NCBI GenBank assembly: GCA_032173965.1
Contig: CM063284.1
Location: forward strand, 60,572,863 to 60,636,862
Length of the DNA stretch: 64,000 nt
Origin: Sitta carolinensis
Lineage: Eukaryota > Chordata > Aves > Passeriformes > Sittidae
Direction of reading: 5' to 3'
Of the stretch, positions 37,669 through 51,046 are shown in pieces; the stretch's first letter is position 1, and every line of letters starts with the position of its first letter. The position numbers were made by a program, and so were the translations under genes. A model generated the notes under the pieces. That model was not told the DNA's origin, did no database searches, and saw nothing but the letters and a program-made list of their open reading frames with translations.

Positions 37669-40513
37669 AATAAAGCAGCATTTTATTACATGCTAAGTGA
37701 GAATCTTTGCTTGACCAGAATGAGGGAAAAGTGCAAACAGGTGCTGGCTCAGCAGGAATGGAAACTCAAGAATAATAGCGGCTTTTCCTCAGGCTTGTAA
37801 GCATCCTGAAAGACTACATTTCTGTCAGTACCTTAATAAAGAATTATCTACTACCCAATCCACCTATGTCTGGGTTTGAGGCTATCTACAGAAGCTTTTG
37901 ATTGTGAAGCTGCTTAACATTATTTCTCCATCCCTGCCTTTGCTTGTGCACAAGCTGTTGCAAAAGCAACCCCCTTCAGCCAAGGAAGCTGGGGCCCCAC
38001 TCTCCTTCAGCTTGTGGGGAAAGAAAGGAGTCATTATTGACACATGCAAGTGATTTGAGAAGAGACTGTCTACCCCGATAGAAAAAGACTTAGTTGTCTG
38101 GTGAATCAGGAAATGTCAGACTTTCTGAAAGGTTAATGGGAGGCTTTAGAAACACATTAAATCTAATCTTAGAGCATGAATGCTGATGACTTTATGTTGA
38201 GATCCTAGAAATAAGAAAGGGCAAGAAAGAATATTTTAGGTGAAAGTAAGTTGTGACTGAGGAGCCAGGAGAGAACTTTATTGCAACATATTGCTGAATT
38301 TCTCCTTCCATATAGGACTGGCAATGTGCCTGGTACAATATGCTAAAAAAGGATATAATATGAGACAATTTGAATGGAAAGCAAATTTTTTTTTTTACGT
38401 GCTGAAGTTTAATTAAATGAATGACCTGGTCAAATCTAGAAGTGAACAAAATTAATTTCTTTCAGAGTTATCTACTATAAATGGGCTGCATAAAACTTCA
38501 GTCATTGTAGGGGCTGGTATTGGGACTGTATAGTGCTGTTAGCATAACCTTCCTAGTTCAGTCAGAATCATCTGTTCCTCTTCTGGTTTAGCTGAGGAAT
38601 CAATAACTATGGAATTCAGAAATAAACACACTTTGCATGCAATCTTTCCCCCTGCATTTTCCAATCTCTTTTACATTAACAGAAGTAGTAGCTTAGGACA
38701 TGGGGGAACAAACAGTGGATGTTATTGGTTGGGTTTAGTCACATAATTCACACAATTTTGTACCATTATCTTTTTTGAGCAATATTTTCTGTGGTATCTT
38801 CAGGTTTGAATTTTACTTTTAGGTCATTAGTCTTTTGTTTGTGGCTTTCTTTCATTGCTGGGCTGCTTTGGGGAGATTTGCCTTTGCTAGTTGTTAGCAA
38901 GTTTTTACAACGTGGGCACAATTGGTTAATCCTATAATAGAAACCTGCTGTGCAGAGAGTGCTATTTTTACTGTACATACCCTATCTCATAGCACAAGGC
39001 AGTTTTAGAAGGCGATACAGCTGCCATTAAATCTATACATCTCAAGGAGTGCCATGAATAGCTGCTCCTCGTGTAAGGACGTGTCCTGCAGTTCTATTAT
39101 TCCAGCTCAGGCTCTGAGTAACACTTTTCTTTAGCAAATCAATATCCTTACCTCTCCTTTTTTTGAGTCTTTTTGCTTCTTTCACTACATCCATTGTTCC
39201 TGAAAAGAAATAGCTCCTGTGTCTCTGCTGACCTGTGGGTACATGTGCCAAACTGAAATGCCAGCAGGAACATTGTGGGGCTCCCATCTTTCCAGGCAAG
39301 CCAGGGTGCCAAGGGAAGAGACAAGGTGTAAGGCAGTGGTCCATGTTACTGCAAAGCTGGTGTATGAACAACCTCCAGGTTAAAATTAGCCACTGTGAAT
39401 TAAGGGTTTTACTGCTGTCAGAGTAAGTAGCCAAACACCCTGGATGAGTCTGCACATTGTGGCTGAGCCTCGTGGCACAGGTTGCTCAGCAGGATGTCTA
39501 TGCTGAAGGCTCTCTCTTCATGGCCCAGAGATAGATGTGTCCCGGTTCTCTCTCATCCCTTTTCAGTAGCTCCTGCTGTAAGGGCCACATTGGGAACATG
39601 CTGTGTGCACAAGTGTGTGTAAAGCATGTGGGGTGGGGAGCAACAACACGTGCTCCACAGGTTGCTCATTTGGTGCAAAGTCTGTACATGTAGATCTTCC
39701 AAATGCAAGGGTTTCTACCTCACAATTTTAGAGCCACTCAGATCTTAGCTCCAGTGAGATGCTAGGGTTTTGCTTCTCCTGTTCTCATCCCAACACAACA
39801 TAACTGCAATCAGATTAAACAAAACATGAGAAAACGTGCCTATGGACTAGATTTATAAATGTCTGGTCTGTTCCCATGTCAGTTTGACGGATGCTGGGCT
39901 TTAGTCCATATGTTACTTTTAGGATTAAAGAGGCAAAAACATACAACAGTGGTCTTAAGCAAGAACTACATTTGTTAATATATCCTGAAAAATATACTTT
40001 TTTAAGAGACTGGACATCTATAGAAAAGTATAATCTCTTGGAAGCAAACATCCAATATCATTCACCTACAAAAATCTTGGCACATCTGTGCATTTATCAA
40101 GTTATAAAAAAGTCCTTAAGGGGGCTGTCATGTTTCCCATGAATTATCCCAACCTCCATGCACCTCAACCTGAACCCTCTGGGAGAAGGCTAAGGCAACT
40201 ACTGCTGATTTATGGAGGCAGACAGCTTGGAGTCCCTGCCAGGGAGTAAGTAAATCGTAGTGACTGTGTGATAAAAGGGATAAAGCAGAGTCATTTTGAA
40301 ATGCTCATTCATGCAGTTCTTCTAGAAGAGATCTGCAGAAAGTAATGAGGAGGTTTGTATTCACTCCTACTGACCTACGCTTCTATTGGAAAAAAATTTC
40401 CAAGGTCCCTAAGTATATGAAAACTGAGAACACCTTCAGCTCCAGCTGGGTTACGGGATGTGCCCAGGTTTTTTGTGTTAGTACCACAAGGCAGACCAGA
40501 AGTTTTCTATACT

Positions 40514-40602
40514 CTCACACACATATGCGTGCGCACACACACTCACACACACATACACACACACACACATGCAGGAGCCACACACATACCCACAGGAGCC
40601 AC
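40514..40602. repeat. Interrupted (CA)n microsatellite
   Basis: A run of CA dinucleotides broken by TATGCGTG, TCAC and CATGCAGGAGCCA; the unit AGGAGCCACACACA(C)A near 40573 partly repeats downstream (CAGGAGCCAC). It generates His/Thr-rich spurious frames. Confidence 0.9.
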
Positions 40603-43600
40603 TTCATTAGGATTGAAAACTAGAAACCAGGAAAACTTAAATGAACACAAAACTAGTGGCAAGGACTAAAAATTGATTTCTCATTTAACGATTTGTCCCT
40701 GATGCTTCCCCTGAGTTCTGCACCCTTTGGTGGTAGGTTGCTGCTCCTAGCTGTGGTAAGGCAGCAAATTTAATAATTAATTAATAATTAATTCAGTATT
40801 AATCTAAAATTACCACCCAGCTGTATCCACTGGGACCACTAGCAATTCTGTGTTTCATGCATTACTGACTCAATGCATGTCAGTACATTTTGTTCAGTGT
40901 TCTCTGTATTAACAACATTATTTCTTCTTTTGAGTCAGGGTCATGGGATCATAATCAAAACTATCTACAGAAGAGATTGAAATTAAATTAAGAGATGTAA
41001 TTGGATCCAATGTGTTGTGTGTCCAGTAACTAATGCCACCATCTCCCTCCTCCAAGTATATACATGTAAGTGTATTTATACATTTGTGCCTCTTTAGACT
41101 TACGTATGTATGTGTTTGCTTGTGTCTGACAATTACTGTACATGCAGTAAACCTTCCTTGGTGATTAGAAGTCAAAGTTCAATATGATATCTATGATCAC
41201 AAAAGCTGCACTCAGTAGACAAAGTCATGAAAAGCTTATAATGTCAACTTTCCAAAGATAGACTGAGAAACTGGAAAAGTAGATGATGGTGAGCATGAAG
41301 ATTCTCAGTTATACTGGGGACTCCCTATGCCTAATTTAAACCCCATTATTTTGTCATAAAATCACATAGTTTTGGTAAGGCTCTTTTAAAATCAGATTCT
41401 TTAAAAACGATAATTATGCAATAAAAACTGAGGAAGTTTTCAACACTAGAATTATGTCTGCATTTTTTATATTGATGTATGTGGGGGTTTTCCCAGATAG
41501 AAATGTGTTTGCCAGCTGAGTTGTCTCAAATCTCTCCATGTGAAATCAAAGGCCTTGAAATATTTTTTTCAAGTAATTGAAGGATAGAGAATATAATAAT
41601 TTAAAAATATAGAATTCAGTTAGGAACAGACCTTAATCCATTCCTGCACTCTGAGCTAAGCCACTGTCACTGTACTTTTTTTCTCCATAGATTGCAAATT
41701 GTGTTTCCGAACTGTCCTATAATTCAGTCATTATTTACATGTTAAGGTCTATTCAGACAGTATCCCTACTCTAACTCCTAGTTAGAGTCATAAAGGAGGA
41801 TGAGGTGACTGTATTTCACAGTGGATTGAGTTGGCTATTTTAATGTCATCAATGAATTTTGATTTAGCCTCCCTTAACTTTAAAAAAAAAAAAAAGCTTT
41901 AGTTTCATTTTGGAGGGATGTGGAGATACTCAGTAGGGTGGTGATGTGTGAACAGATTTTCCCTTTCCCTTTTTATTCTGTTATTACTTTCCAGTACCCC
42001 CAGGCTGCACAATATTCCTTGAAAGCAAACACTTTATGCAAAGCAGCTGTCTAAGGAAGTTACTTTTACTTTTCCTTGCAGGGTGGCCTATTGAACATGA
42101 TTAACTTGACTCTGATGGAAAGAGAAAAATAACCTGGAAACATCTGGCAAATTGCAAAGCAATGCCTAACATTTTCTTCCCTGTAGGATTTAATTCAGAA
42201 ACATACTAAATGGATCCCCATTTACCTAAAGCACTAAAGGTTTTCATGCAGAGGTTTGGGGAATTTGTGTTTCATTTCTCTCATCCCATGTAATTACATT
42301 ACCCCATGTAATATTTTATCTCATACTCCTGAATCCACTAGAAAAAAATGTGTGATTACAAGGTGGGCATGGTTCTGTGTTGAAAAGGTGTTTACTGTTC
42401 CAGGTTGGTTTGTTTTGCTTTGTATACATGTTTGTGTCTTGAAACATGTGAAAATCAATTTCCTGTGTTCCATGTGGCTAAAATGGAGGTTGAAACATAA
42501 TTTATGGACTCACAAAAATAGAAATTATCAAATTAATTTTAAAAATTAAAGGAATGTTAGTAAAATTTTTAGAGGATTTCATTCAATTCACCAGGTAAAA
42601 AATGAAAAATTTTTGTCAAATATCAGATGCAAAAAGTCATTCTTACTTTATTGCTTTTTAGAATTTTAAAAATATTGGGTTTTTTTTAAAAAAAAGTAAA
42701 ATAGAGAGAAAATAATTGTATTTGTTTTATATGTATATTTTTTATTCAGACATTTTATGACATAATCCATGGAAAGAATGCACTCTACAGCATTAAGTAT
42801 TTTGTATTCACTGTCTCTTACATATAATTTTTCAAGTGGTGTTATTTTTTGGAGTAAGAACAGAGAAAAATGGGAGGAATGTAAACCCACTGCAAATAAG
42901 TCTCAGCTTTGACTTCCTTCTGGAGAGTTTTTCAAAATTTCATACAGGACCATAAAAAAAATTTTTTAGAAGTAAATTAAAACTCTTTTCACAATTGTGT
43001 GAAAGACACATAATTTGCTCAGTGGTCAAAAATTCAACCCCCTGAAATTATGCTGACCTGGTGTGAAACATTTTTGTTCTGGCTTATCTAACTTGTAAAT
43101 TTTAGACTTTTGAAAAAAAGACTTCATATCCAAAATCTTTTACATTTTAAAATGAAAGTTTACTGTGATCTTAATATCTAGTAACAAAACAGTTCACATT
43201 AACTGAATTTCATTTCATGATACAATATATGTTGTAATTTTAGCAAGCAGCAAAATAAGCCCATATGTGGATTTCTTTGACAAAAAAATGCGAAAACAAA
43301 GTTTTCAGATCTAATTCCTTCAACAGTCCCTGAAAAAGAGGAAATGTGTAGCTTTTTGGATTGCTATAATCTTCCCAGCTTCTACAGGAAACATATTTTT
43401 AAAGGCATCTTTCTTCTCGTCCACCAACAGGTTAAAGGTAGTGCCCATAGACATGTCCATGGATTTGTGGCCCTTGAGATATGTACCACCCCCTCTTCTA
43501 CAGGTGGAGTGTTAAAACTGCCTGATGTTTTCATATTTCGAGTGCAGAGCTTTACTAGAATCTACAAAAAAAGTACCTCTGCATGTCTACTGGCTTTCCT

Positions 43601-46435
43601 CCTTCCTTTGTGTTCTTCTGAGTGCCTTGGAGAACTAAAGGGTATGTGACCGCTTCTTCAACAAGATGAGCTGTGACTCCAATTTGCAGTGCTCTGAGCC
43701 GTTTGCAACAAGTCCATTTTAGCTCTCTCCCTCTCCATTTTAAGGCACTGAATGAATTATTAGCAAGATACACGGATATGATCTGTGGTTGGTCATGCTC
43801 TGTACAGAACACAAGAAAGAATATCAGCAACACAGAAAATCGGTGCATTTATGTTTGAGCTTCTGATAAGGCATCAGACTGAAGTGAGGGTTGAACTGAC
43901 AGCGCAGAGTCACTTCCACCATTTAGCCTGAAGTGGCTGAATGACTTTCCCTCAACCCCTAAGCCAACAAAACTGTTGATTTCAAACATTTCTTCCTTTC
44001 CAATCTCAACTTTTCATCTTGATTGAAGTAACAAGTGGGCCTTTCCAGATCAAGGATCCTAATTGTAGCATTCCTTCCCTAGGGGTATCTGTAATACTGA
44101 TTTTATGGCTACATTGAATGAGAGGCCTTTCTGTTCACATCTGTGACTTCTCTCTCTTTAACCCCTTCTTTCCACCCTTTTCTTAGTTTTGCTTAGGATT
44201 TTTGTTTCCTAATATCCTCATTTCATTAGTTTATTTGTTCTTTTTTTTTTTCTCTATTTTACAAGGATTTTGAACATTTGTAATGGCACGTGATTTAGTA
44301 GAATTTATATAAGTTGGACAAATGTTCAACATTCTATCCTCTGCTCTTGAGTTCTCTGAATTTTATCTGTCCTTCAAGCAGTAAATTGCTCACCACCTTT
44401 TTAGAGATAAAAATGAGATCCTTCTTATGTTTGTCAACTTGTGTCCATTATTAAATTGTTATAGGTATCTAGGCAAAAGAATTATGGAATCTGTGAATCA
44501 TGGAACTTGTGAATTACATTTGAGAAAAGCTGTATGGGGAATTTCTGATAGGATACATTAGATAACAGTCCATTTTGAAATATTCAGGTCAACTGACTGA
44601 TGACTGTTGGGGATGTTATTTGGAATGGAAACATTTTAAGTCACAATCTCTCTCCTGCTCAAGTGCTGACATCTAGCTTGGCACTACACAGAAGGTCCTA
44701 GCCTCAAGCAACATATAACCTTGAATTAGGCCAAAAGGGTCTACACAATTTGTATCAAATTACCAAGGCTGTCTCACAGTATAGATCAGAAATTACTTTT
44801 ATATATAGCCATTTGTTTATATGTTTGTCTAGTGTAAGAAAATGGAGACCACAGCCAGCAGCCAGCAGTGGCCATGGGAACAGAGAAGTGGTCTGTGTGA
44901 AGGAATACTTCTGCCCTGGTTGAGCTTCACTCATTGTTTAGGAAGGAGACAAATTCAGTCCAGTGCCTGTGTCTGCATTGCACTAAGAGTAGAGATCATG
45001 TGCATCATCACTGTAACAGAACCACATGAACCCTAGTAGCATTTCCTTGATTTTCCAGAGGTGCAACTCAAACCTAGGGACACACCTTTGCCTTCCTGAG
45101 GCATAACTACAGATTTCAGCCTTTCTTGCATGAACTGGTTATGTAGTGTGAGTGTGCTCACTTTTGCTCTAGAAATATATACAATAACATAAAATAATTT
45201 TGTTTGGGCTTTAAAGTAGTTTTAAGAACAAAATTAAATGTTCACAGCATTGACTTGATAGTCTTTTTAAATCCTCTTATTTGAAATCTCTACTAGTGTG
45301 CAAAGGGTAAGCAACACTTCTTTCCCCATGTTTTCCCTGTCTCAAATGGCGTTGCAATTTAGACAATAACGTGCGTAGCATATGATTAATGAAGCTGTGC
45401 ACTGAGGACAGGACATCTGTGGGATCACAAAAAGCTGCTTTGTGTACATGTTACTGCATGTTCAAGAAACTCCACAAATTGATAATATATTAAATTAATT
45501 GACTTTCTCTGTGTAATGTTAATGTAACCTTCAGTTTGGAAAGTGCACAGATTTGCTAGCAAGGAAAACAGGCAGGTAGTCAAATCCCTAGAGGATTACT
45601 TAGGCTTGCAGCTCACCACTTTGTCCTTTACCAAGGATATTAATATTTCTCAGGAGTTCCTAAATGAAACTAATCTTGAAAAAAAAAAAAATCAATCTTT
45701 TAGGCCATTTATAACTGAGTATAATACAGAAAATGTCTAGCATAGGTGTTGCAACAATAATTGTATCTGTTCTGTAAGGAGATACATAGAAGTTGGGAAC
45801 GGTCCAGACAAGAATGTTTTCTCTGATCCAGCCATGGAGTAGCACAGAAAAGACGTTAGAATCATTCTCAGTTCAGTGATTTCTAAAGAAAATTCAAATT
45901 TATCTTTGCTAGTTTCTCTGAGCCATTGAACTAGAACTAGAAAAGTTGTTGTAGTCCTGAACATACCTGGCTGAATTTTCACCCTTAGCATTAACTAAAA
46001 AGGGAGTGTCCTATTTACCTGTCCTAAAAGAAGGTTAAATAACTTTTTACATAAAATATAGGTCAAGTGAGATTAGGCGAAAAGTTGCCATGACTGCAGA
46101 GGTGCTACCATTTTAACACCAAAAGGAAGGAATTGCTTTGCAGGGTGAGAAGGATCTTTCTAATGAAGGAAAATAGGGAGACTGTTATTCCAAGTTGAGA
46201 CAGAAGGGAATGTAGTGCACCTGACTAGGAACTAACCTGACTTCCAAAACTCTAAAGGGTCAGAGCTCTTATTTTCTTCTCACCACATGTAAATCAAAGC
46301 TTTAAGTTACTGCATATGTTAGGTCCTCAAGCCACACTAAATAGGAAAATGTGCTCTTCTGTTTGAATCAGAGGGAGAAATTATGGCATTCAGCAGTTCC
46401 AGTGACTGCTCATATTTGATAACTGAGATTCTGAG

Positions 46436-46454
46436 ATATATATATATGTATATG

Positions 46455-46488
<34 letters not shown>

Positions 46489-46497
46489 TATATATAA
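46436..46497. repeat. (TA)n/(TATG)n microsatellite
   Basis: TATATATATATGTATATGTATATATG followed by six TATG units and a TATATA end, about 62 bp. Pure enough to be length-polymorphic. Confidence 0.95.
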
Positions 46498-46977
46498 AGT
46501 TTTAATTCAAACAGGAATCCATTTTTAATGAATTCCTGGGAAGAAGAAAGTAACAGAGTGGTGGTTTAGTGTAGACTGCACAAGCTTTCAGGCTTTCTTT
46601 GCTTGAGGCATGGGGGATGGAGTCAGAATTATGGCATAGGACCCGTTTGACTCTGAGTACCTTAGAGCACTTCAGTTACTGCATAATGATGGCTACCTAA
46701 CTTTCTTTTTCACTCATTTGGTCAGGGAGATACATAATTGCACTTTAATGTTTTAGTTATCATAACTAATTAATGTAACAGAAGAATTTAGGAGAACGAG
46801 GATTATTATCTGTTGCTTTTAAACGATGATAGGTGCTAGTTACTTGCCAGGGGAAGAATCAATGAAAAACAATTTTCCTTGCAGTAGATGCAAGCCTCTT
46901 GCATGCACTCAATATCCAAAGATTAACCCCTGCTTCTATCCATCTGTGCCACAGGATATTTCTGTGAAACCAGTTAT

Positions 46978-46995
46978 GGGGGGGGGGGGGGGGGG
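46978..46995. repeat. G18 homopolymer
   Basis: Eighteen consecutive G residues in AT-rich surroundings, which could form G-quadruplex or triplex structures. Long pure G tracts are rare and prone to sequencing or assembly error. Confidence 0.9.
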
Positions 46996-49574
46996 AATTT
47001 CCAGTGGGTAGAATCTATTAATTTTATATTTGCCTATCTAAAAAGCATAAAATAAAAAGTGTGGCATCTTCTGGTTAACAGCCCTGGATGGGCTCCATTT
47101 GGGGGGAATTCCTTCAAAACATGACCAAGTCTGCGTTTTAATGGATGTCATCAACACACTTAGTCTTTTCAAACACGGTAGATGCATGAAAATGTTACAA
47201 GGTTTGGAGAACTGATGTGAAAAACCATTTAAGCCTCATTCCATTTCAGCAAGGCCTAACTTCATTTATGACTACGGGGCATGTAGTCAGTGTCATGTTT
47301 GACCTTGATGCTTCATCTCTGCAGCCATTGTAGGCCCACAGATCACAATCCTATCCGGGGCCATAGGAAGCCATCAGAAAACACATCTGTTTTTTTGAAC
47401 ATTTAGTGAGTTCTTTGTGTACTGAAACATATGTACGATATACACAAAATCTGGAAACTGCTAAAATGGGAGAATCATGAGGCTACACTGACACACCGAA
47501 TAAAAAGTGTGTTACCTAATGAAAATGTGCACTTCACATAAAAAACAGCAGGATATACTGAAATATTTAAAAAGCCACCACATATTTGGTGTATTATATT
47601 CTGGAATCCACTGTGTACCTGATTATGAAATGTGTTTGTCAAAATAGTTCAATATGTGAGGAATACAATGCAATATAGCTGGCTTCCTTTACCGTGAGAT
47701 GAAGCTTATATATGGTGGAGTTGTAACACTCAGCAGTCAATTATCATTCCAAATTTCTCTTCCACTTTTCCTTTTGTGCTGAGACATTGTAAGTTACTTG
47801 ACAGCTTTTCACAGTACTTCTGTTTTCCATCTAAGTATGTTGGTAATAATTTAAGAATTAAAATTTACTGTAAATAAAAACAAATCAGATGTAATTATTT
47901 GTTACTGTTGCACACTTATGAAAACATTTCCTTCACCACTGAAAGAATTTCATAAGTTTTAATACACTGAGGACAAAGATGGAACTTTCATTATAAAACA
48001 GAACCAAGTAAACCAAACTAAAGAAATAAAAGTCCTGAAGGTCAGCAGTTTTTAAAATAACTGAGGTAATTTGACAGTGAAACTAAATTACGAGAAGGAC
48101 TGGTGGCTAGATTATGTCCAAATTAGATCCTTCTAAATTACCTCCTGGTGGATAGCTAGGGTCAATAACCACTTCTGAACATCTTGGTCAAACATCTTGT
48201 GGGCAAATCAGAAAAGACTAGAACAAAACTATAATTGTCCATGACTCAACTAAGATGATGAAAAATGACTGAAGTTAGTCATTGCACATTTGGTTAGTCA
48301 TTGCATTAGCATTGCACATTTTACTGATCTTGATACAGTTTCCTAAATCGTTTTGGAAAGGATAAACACATTTTTCAAAGTGATTTGATAACAACTTCTG
48401 CACTAGCAATGTAATGACGGCAATTGCAGAAAAGAAGAAAAAAGAAAAAAAAGAAACTTCCTTGAAAAATAAACACTTATTGAAAATCTATTGTGGCATC
48501 AATTCATGGAGACCTAATTCCTTACCAAAGAGAGAATTCAAATTGAATGTGTATGTTCAGATAATATGTGATAGAATTCTAGGATTCCTGCATCCCTTTT
48601 ATTCTTCTCCTATAAAAATTAATTAATTTTATAAAGATTCTTAGATATGCTGAGGAGCTGTCTCTTTTCTCACTTAAACAAGGACTTCAGATTATGCGTG
48701 TTTTTTATCTACAAAAGACCCACTTCTCTTTTTATTCAGTGAGATAACTAAGCACTTTTTTTTTGCATAAATTAGAAAGAGGATTCTTTTCAGTCAGCTA
48801 TAATGTGGTGGCTAAGAACTATTTAAACATTTTGTCTTGGTTTGATATGCTTTCATTGTTAACTAGCACAATCAGTTTTTTTAGTGAATTGAATGGAAGA
48901 GAAAAGGAAAATCTTCATTGCTTGTCAGGAAAGCTGAACAGCAAGCTTTATTATCAAGAGAGAAAGCACTTTGGCTAGATTTGTTTGTGCATGGTAGAAA
49001 AAGTACATTTCAGAGACAGGCATAAAATGAACCTTGTTTCTTCAGGGCTTTCCTTAGAGATCAGCACATGGTTTGGGGAAACTGGGCAAAGTGCAGAAAA
49101 GCTGGGAAGGGCTTGGGCTCAAATGAGAGTGACAGACCATAGATGACATAAGTAAGATGAGTGATACAGCATATTTTAGTGGAAGCCGATAAACTTCCAG
49201 ATGTAATGAATGCATTTAAGTATGTCATATTCTACAGAATACAATGCAGAGAGCTCAGGGAAATATTATTAATATTTCAGTGCACATCTTTTTTATATGA
49301 AATATACATCTTGTGTATGCAAAGTACATTTTCAGGAGCTTGCAGAATTCTAAGATATAAGTGTCTCAGCATTAAGCTTGAATATTTCATTATATCATAA
49401 ATATAATATGTTTCAGTATATAATGGACGACACATAACTAAATATTTGATTTTGTGCCAGTCATAGCGAGCCTTCGTATGAAGAGCTGTTTTCATCATCG
49501 TGACCCAATTGTGAGTGTCATGAAAAATTCGACAATAATGTCAAGATTCAGGAAGAGATATTCTTATCTTTTGA

Positions 49575-50156
49575 ATATTCAAGATCCTTTTCCACTGAAT
49601 AGCCTTCCAGCCACTCTGCCCTCAGACTGCAATACCTCTTGGGATCGTTGTGACCCTGATGCTGGATGTGGCACCTGGTCTTGTTGAACCTTGTACGACT
49701 GGCCTCAGTCCATTGATTCAGTCAGCCTGCATTCCTTCCTCCATCATATCATCCCCCGTGCCCAATTTGGTCATGTCTGTGAACGGAGAGTGACCTTGAT
49801 CCTCTCATCCAGGTCATCAATGAAGATATTAAATAAGGCAATGAACATATTAAATAAATTCAGTACTGAGCCTTGGGCAACACCACTTGTGACCAGCCAC
49901 CAATTGGATTTAACTCCATTCCCCACTACTGTCTGGGCCTGAGCTGTGCTTTGACGGAAACAAAATCCAGCCATTTTTTTCCCACACAGTAAAGAATACC
50001 CCCATCCACACTGATGGAGGAAGCCATTTTCTCCAGAACAGCACTGTGGGAGACAATGTCAAAAGCTTTACTGAATTCTAGGTAGACAATATCCATAGTC
50101 TTTTTCTCACCCTCTAAGTCATAGAAGGAGATCAAGTTACAGGAGGAGATTAGGGG
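49575..50156 (-). mobile_element. CR1 LINE ORF2 fragment, part 1 (antisense)
   Basis: On the minus strand this decodes the later part of a CR1 reverse transcriptase. Visible motifs are [13 protein letters not shown] (matching the CR1 'YLDFSKAFDTVSH'-type motif) at about 50060-50100, and [11 protein letters not shown] followed by [10 protein letters not shown] at about 49800-49900. Plus-strand hallmark words are GTGGCACCTGGTC, CATCAATGAAGATATTAAATAA, GAGCCTTGGGCAACACCACTTG and GTGGGAGACAATGTCAAAAGC. Stops and frameshifts show it is dead. A local near-duplication (GAAGGAGATCAAG / GAGGAGATTAGG) lies at the boundary with the LTR. Confidence 0.9.
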
Positions 50157-50161
50157 TGTGT

Positions 50162-50749
50162 TGTGGTTTAACCCCAGCCAGCATCCAAGTCCCACACAGC
50201 TTCTCACTCACTATCCCACCAGAGGCATCAGGCAGAGAACTAGAAGGGTAAAACAAACTAATAGGTTGAGAAAAAGACAGTTTAATAGAAAAAGAAAAAA
50301 CCTTGCACAGCAGAAAAGAAAATTCACTGCTTCCCATGGTCAGGCAGGTATTCAGCCATCCCCAGGAAAGCAGGGCCCTATCACATGTAATGGTTACTTG
50401 GGTTGATAAATGCCATCACTCCAAGTGTCCTCCCTTTCCTCCTTCTTCCTCCCACTTTACATACTGAGCATGATGTCACATGGTCTGGAACACCCCTTTT
50501 GTTAGTTGGGGTCACCTGTCCTGACTGTGTCACTTTCCAACTTCCCAAGCATTCCATGATCCTAGCCAGTGTGGCAGTATGGAAAGCAGAAAAGGCCTTG
50601 GCTCTTTGTGAGCCCTGCTCAGCAATAACAAAAATATCCCTGCATTATCAACAATCTTATCAATCAAATTGTTCAGCACAAATCCAATACACAACTCCAT
50701 ACCAGCCACAGTGAAGAAAATCAACCTTACCCCAGCCAAAACCAGCACA
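50162..50749 (+). mobile_element. Avian ERVL-type solo LTR
   Basis: This 588-bp block starts TGTGGTTTAACCCCAGCC and ends AACCAGCACA. Diagnostic words of an LTR family I recall as common in birds include CACACAGCTTCTCACTCACTA, TGAGAAAAAGACAGTTTAATAG, a TATA-region-like TTTACATACTGAGCATGATGTCACATGG, CACCCCTTTTGTTAGTTGGGGTCA, and CCATACCAGCCACAGTGAAGAAAATCAA. It lies within the antisense CR1. Clean target-site duplications were not identified. No internal coding sequence remains. Confidence 0.85.
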
Positions 50750-50753
50750 TCTG

Positions 50754-51046
50754 TGTTACTGTGACACAGATAGAAACACGCAGCAACACACACAACAGAT
50801 GTTCAGGCAGAGAAGAAGAAAGGAAGTCTAGTTTATTGTTGACCTCGTATATATAAGTTTCTGGACAGTGATCAGAGATTGGACAGAGAAGTTACCACCT
50901 CTCCATCTTCACTGGTCACTTGAGAAGTCCATCAGGTGATATCTTTTACAAAGGAATGCAAACATGATTCTTGTTTATCTTACAATTCATGAGAACTGAC
51001 TCCACTATACTAAAACAAATCAGAAGGCTTATTTTCAGGGACAACA
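50754..51046. mobile_element. Second, short LTR abutting the ERVL LTR
   Basis: About 293 bp begins TGTTACTGTGACACAG and ends GGGACAACA (TG...CA). It is flanked by near-identical 6-mers, CATCTG (50748-50753) and TATCTG (51047-51052), consistent with a 6-bp target duplication with one change, as seen for ERVK-like elements. The block interrupts the junction between the ERVL LTR and resumed CR1 sequence, so it is probably the younger of the two insertions. Orientation is unclear. Confidence 0.55.

Larger units (their letters stand above)
36881..49574. other. Unique-looking noncoding sequence with microsatellites
   Basis: No supported gene over 12.7 kb. Separate entries cover a possible palindromic-repeat fragment (37602-37668), a (CA)n array, (TATG)n, and a G18 tract. 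A palindromic AATAATTAATTAATAATTAATT segment lies near 40770-40791. Direct copies of GTTAGTCATTGCA occur near 48276 and 48294. A 137-codon minus-strand frame at 39042-39455 is not recognised. Other minus- and plus-strand frames are short. Confidence 0.5.

Noticed and set aside
39042..39455. 137-codon minus-strand open frame with a Lys/Arg-rich patch
   Set aside because: No recognised domain and no splice evidence.
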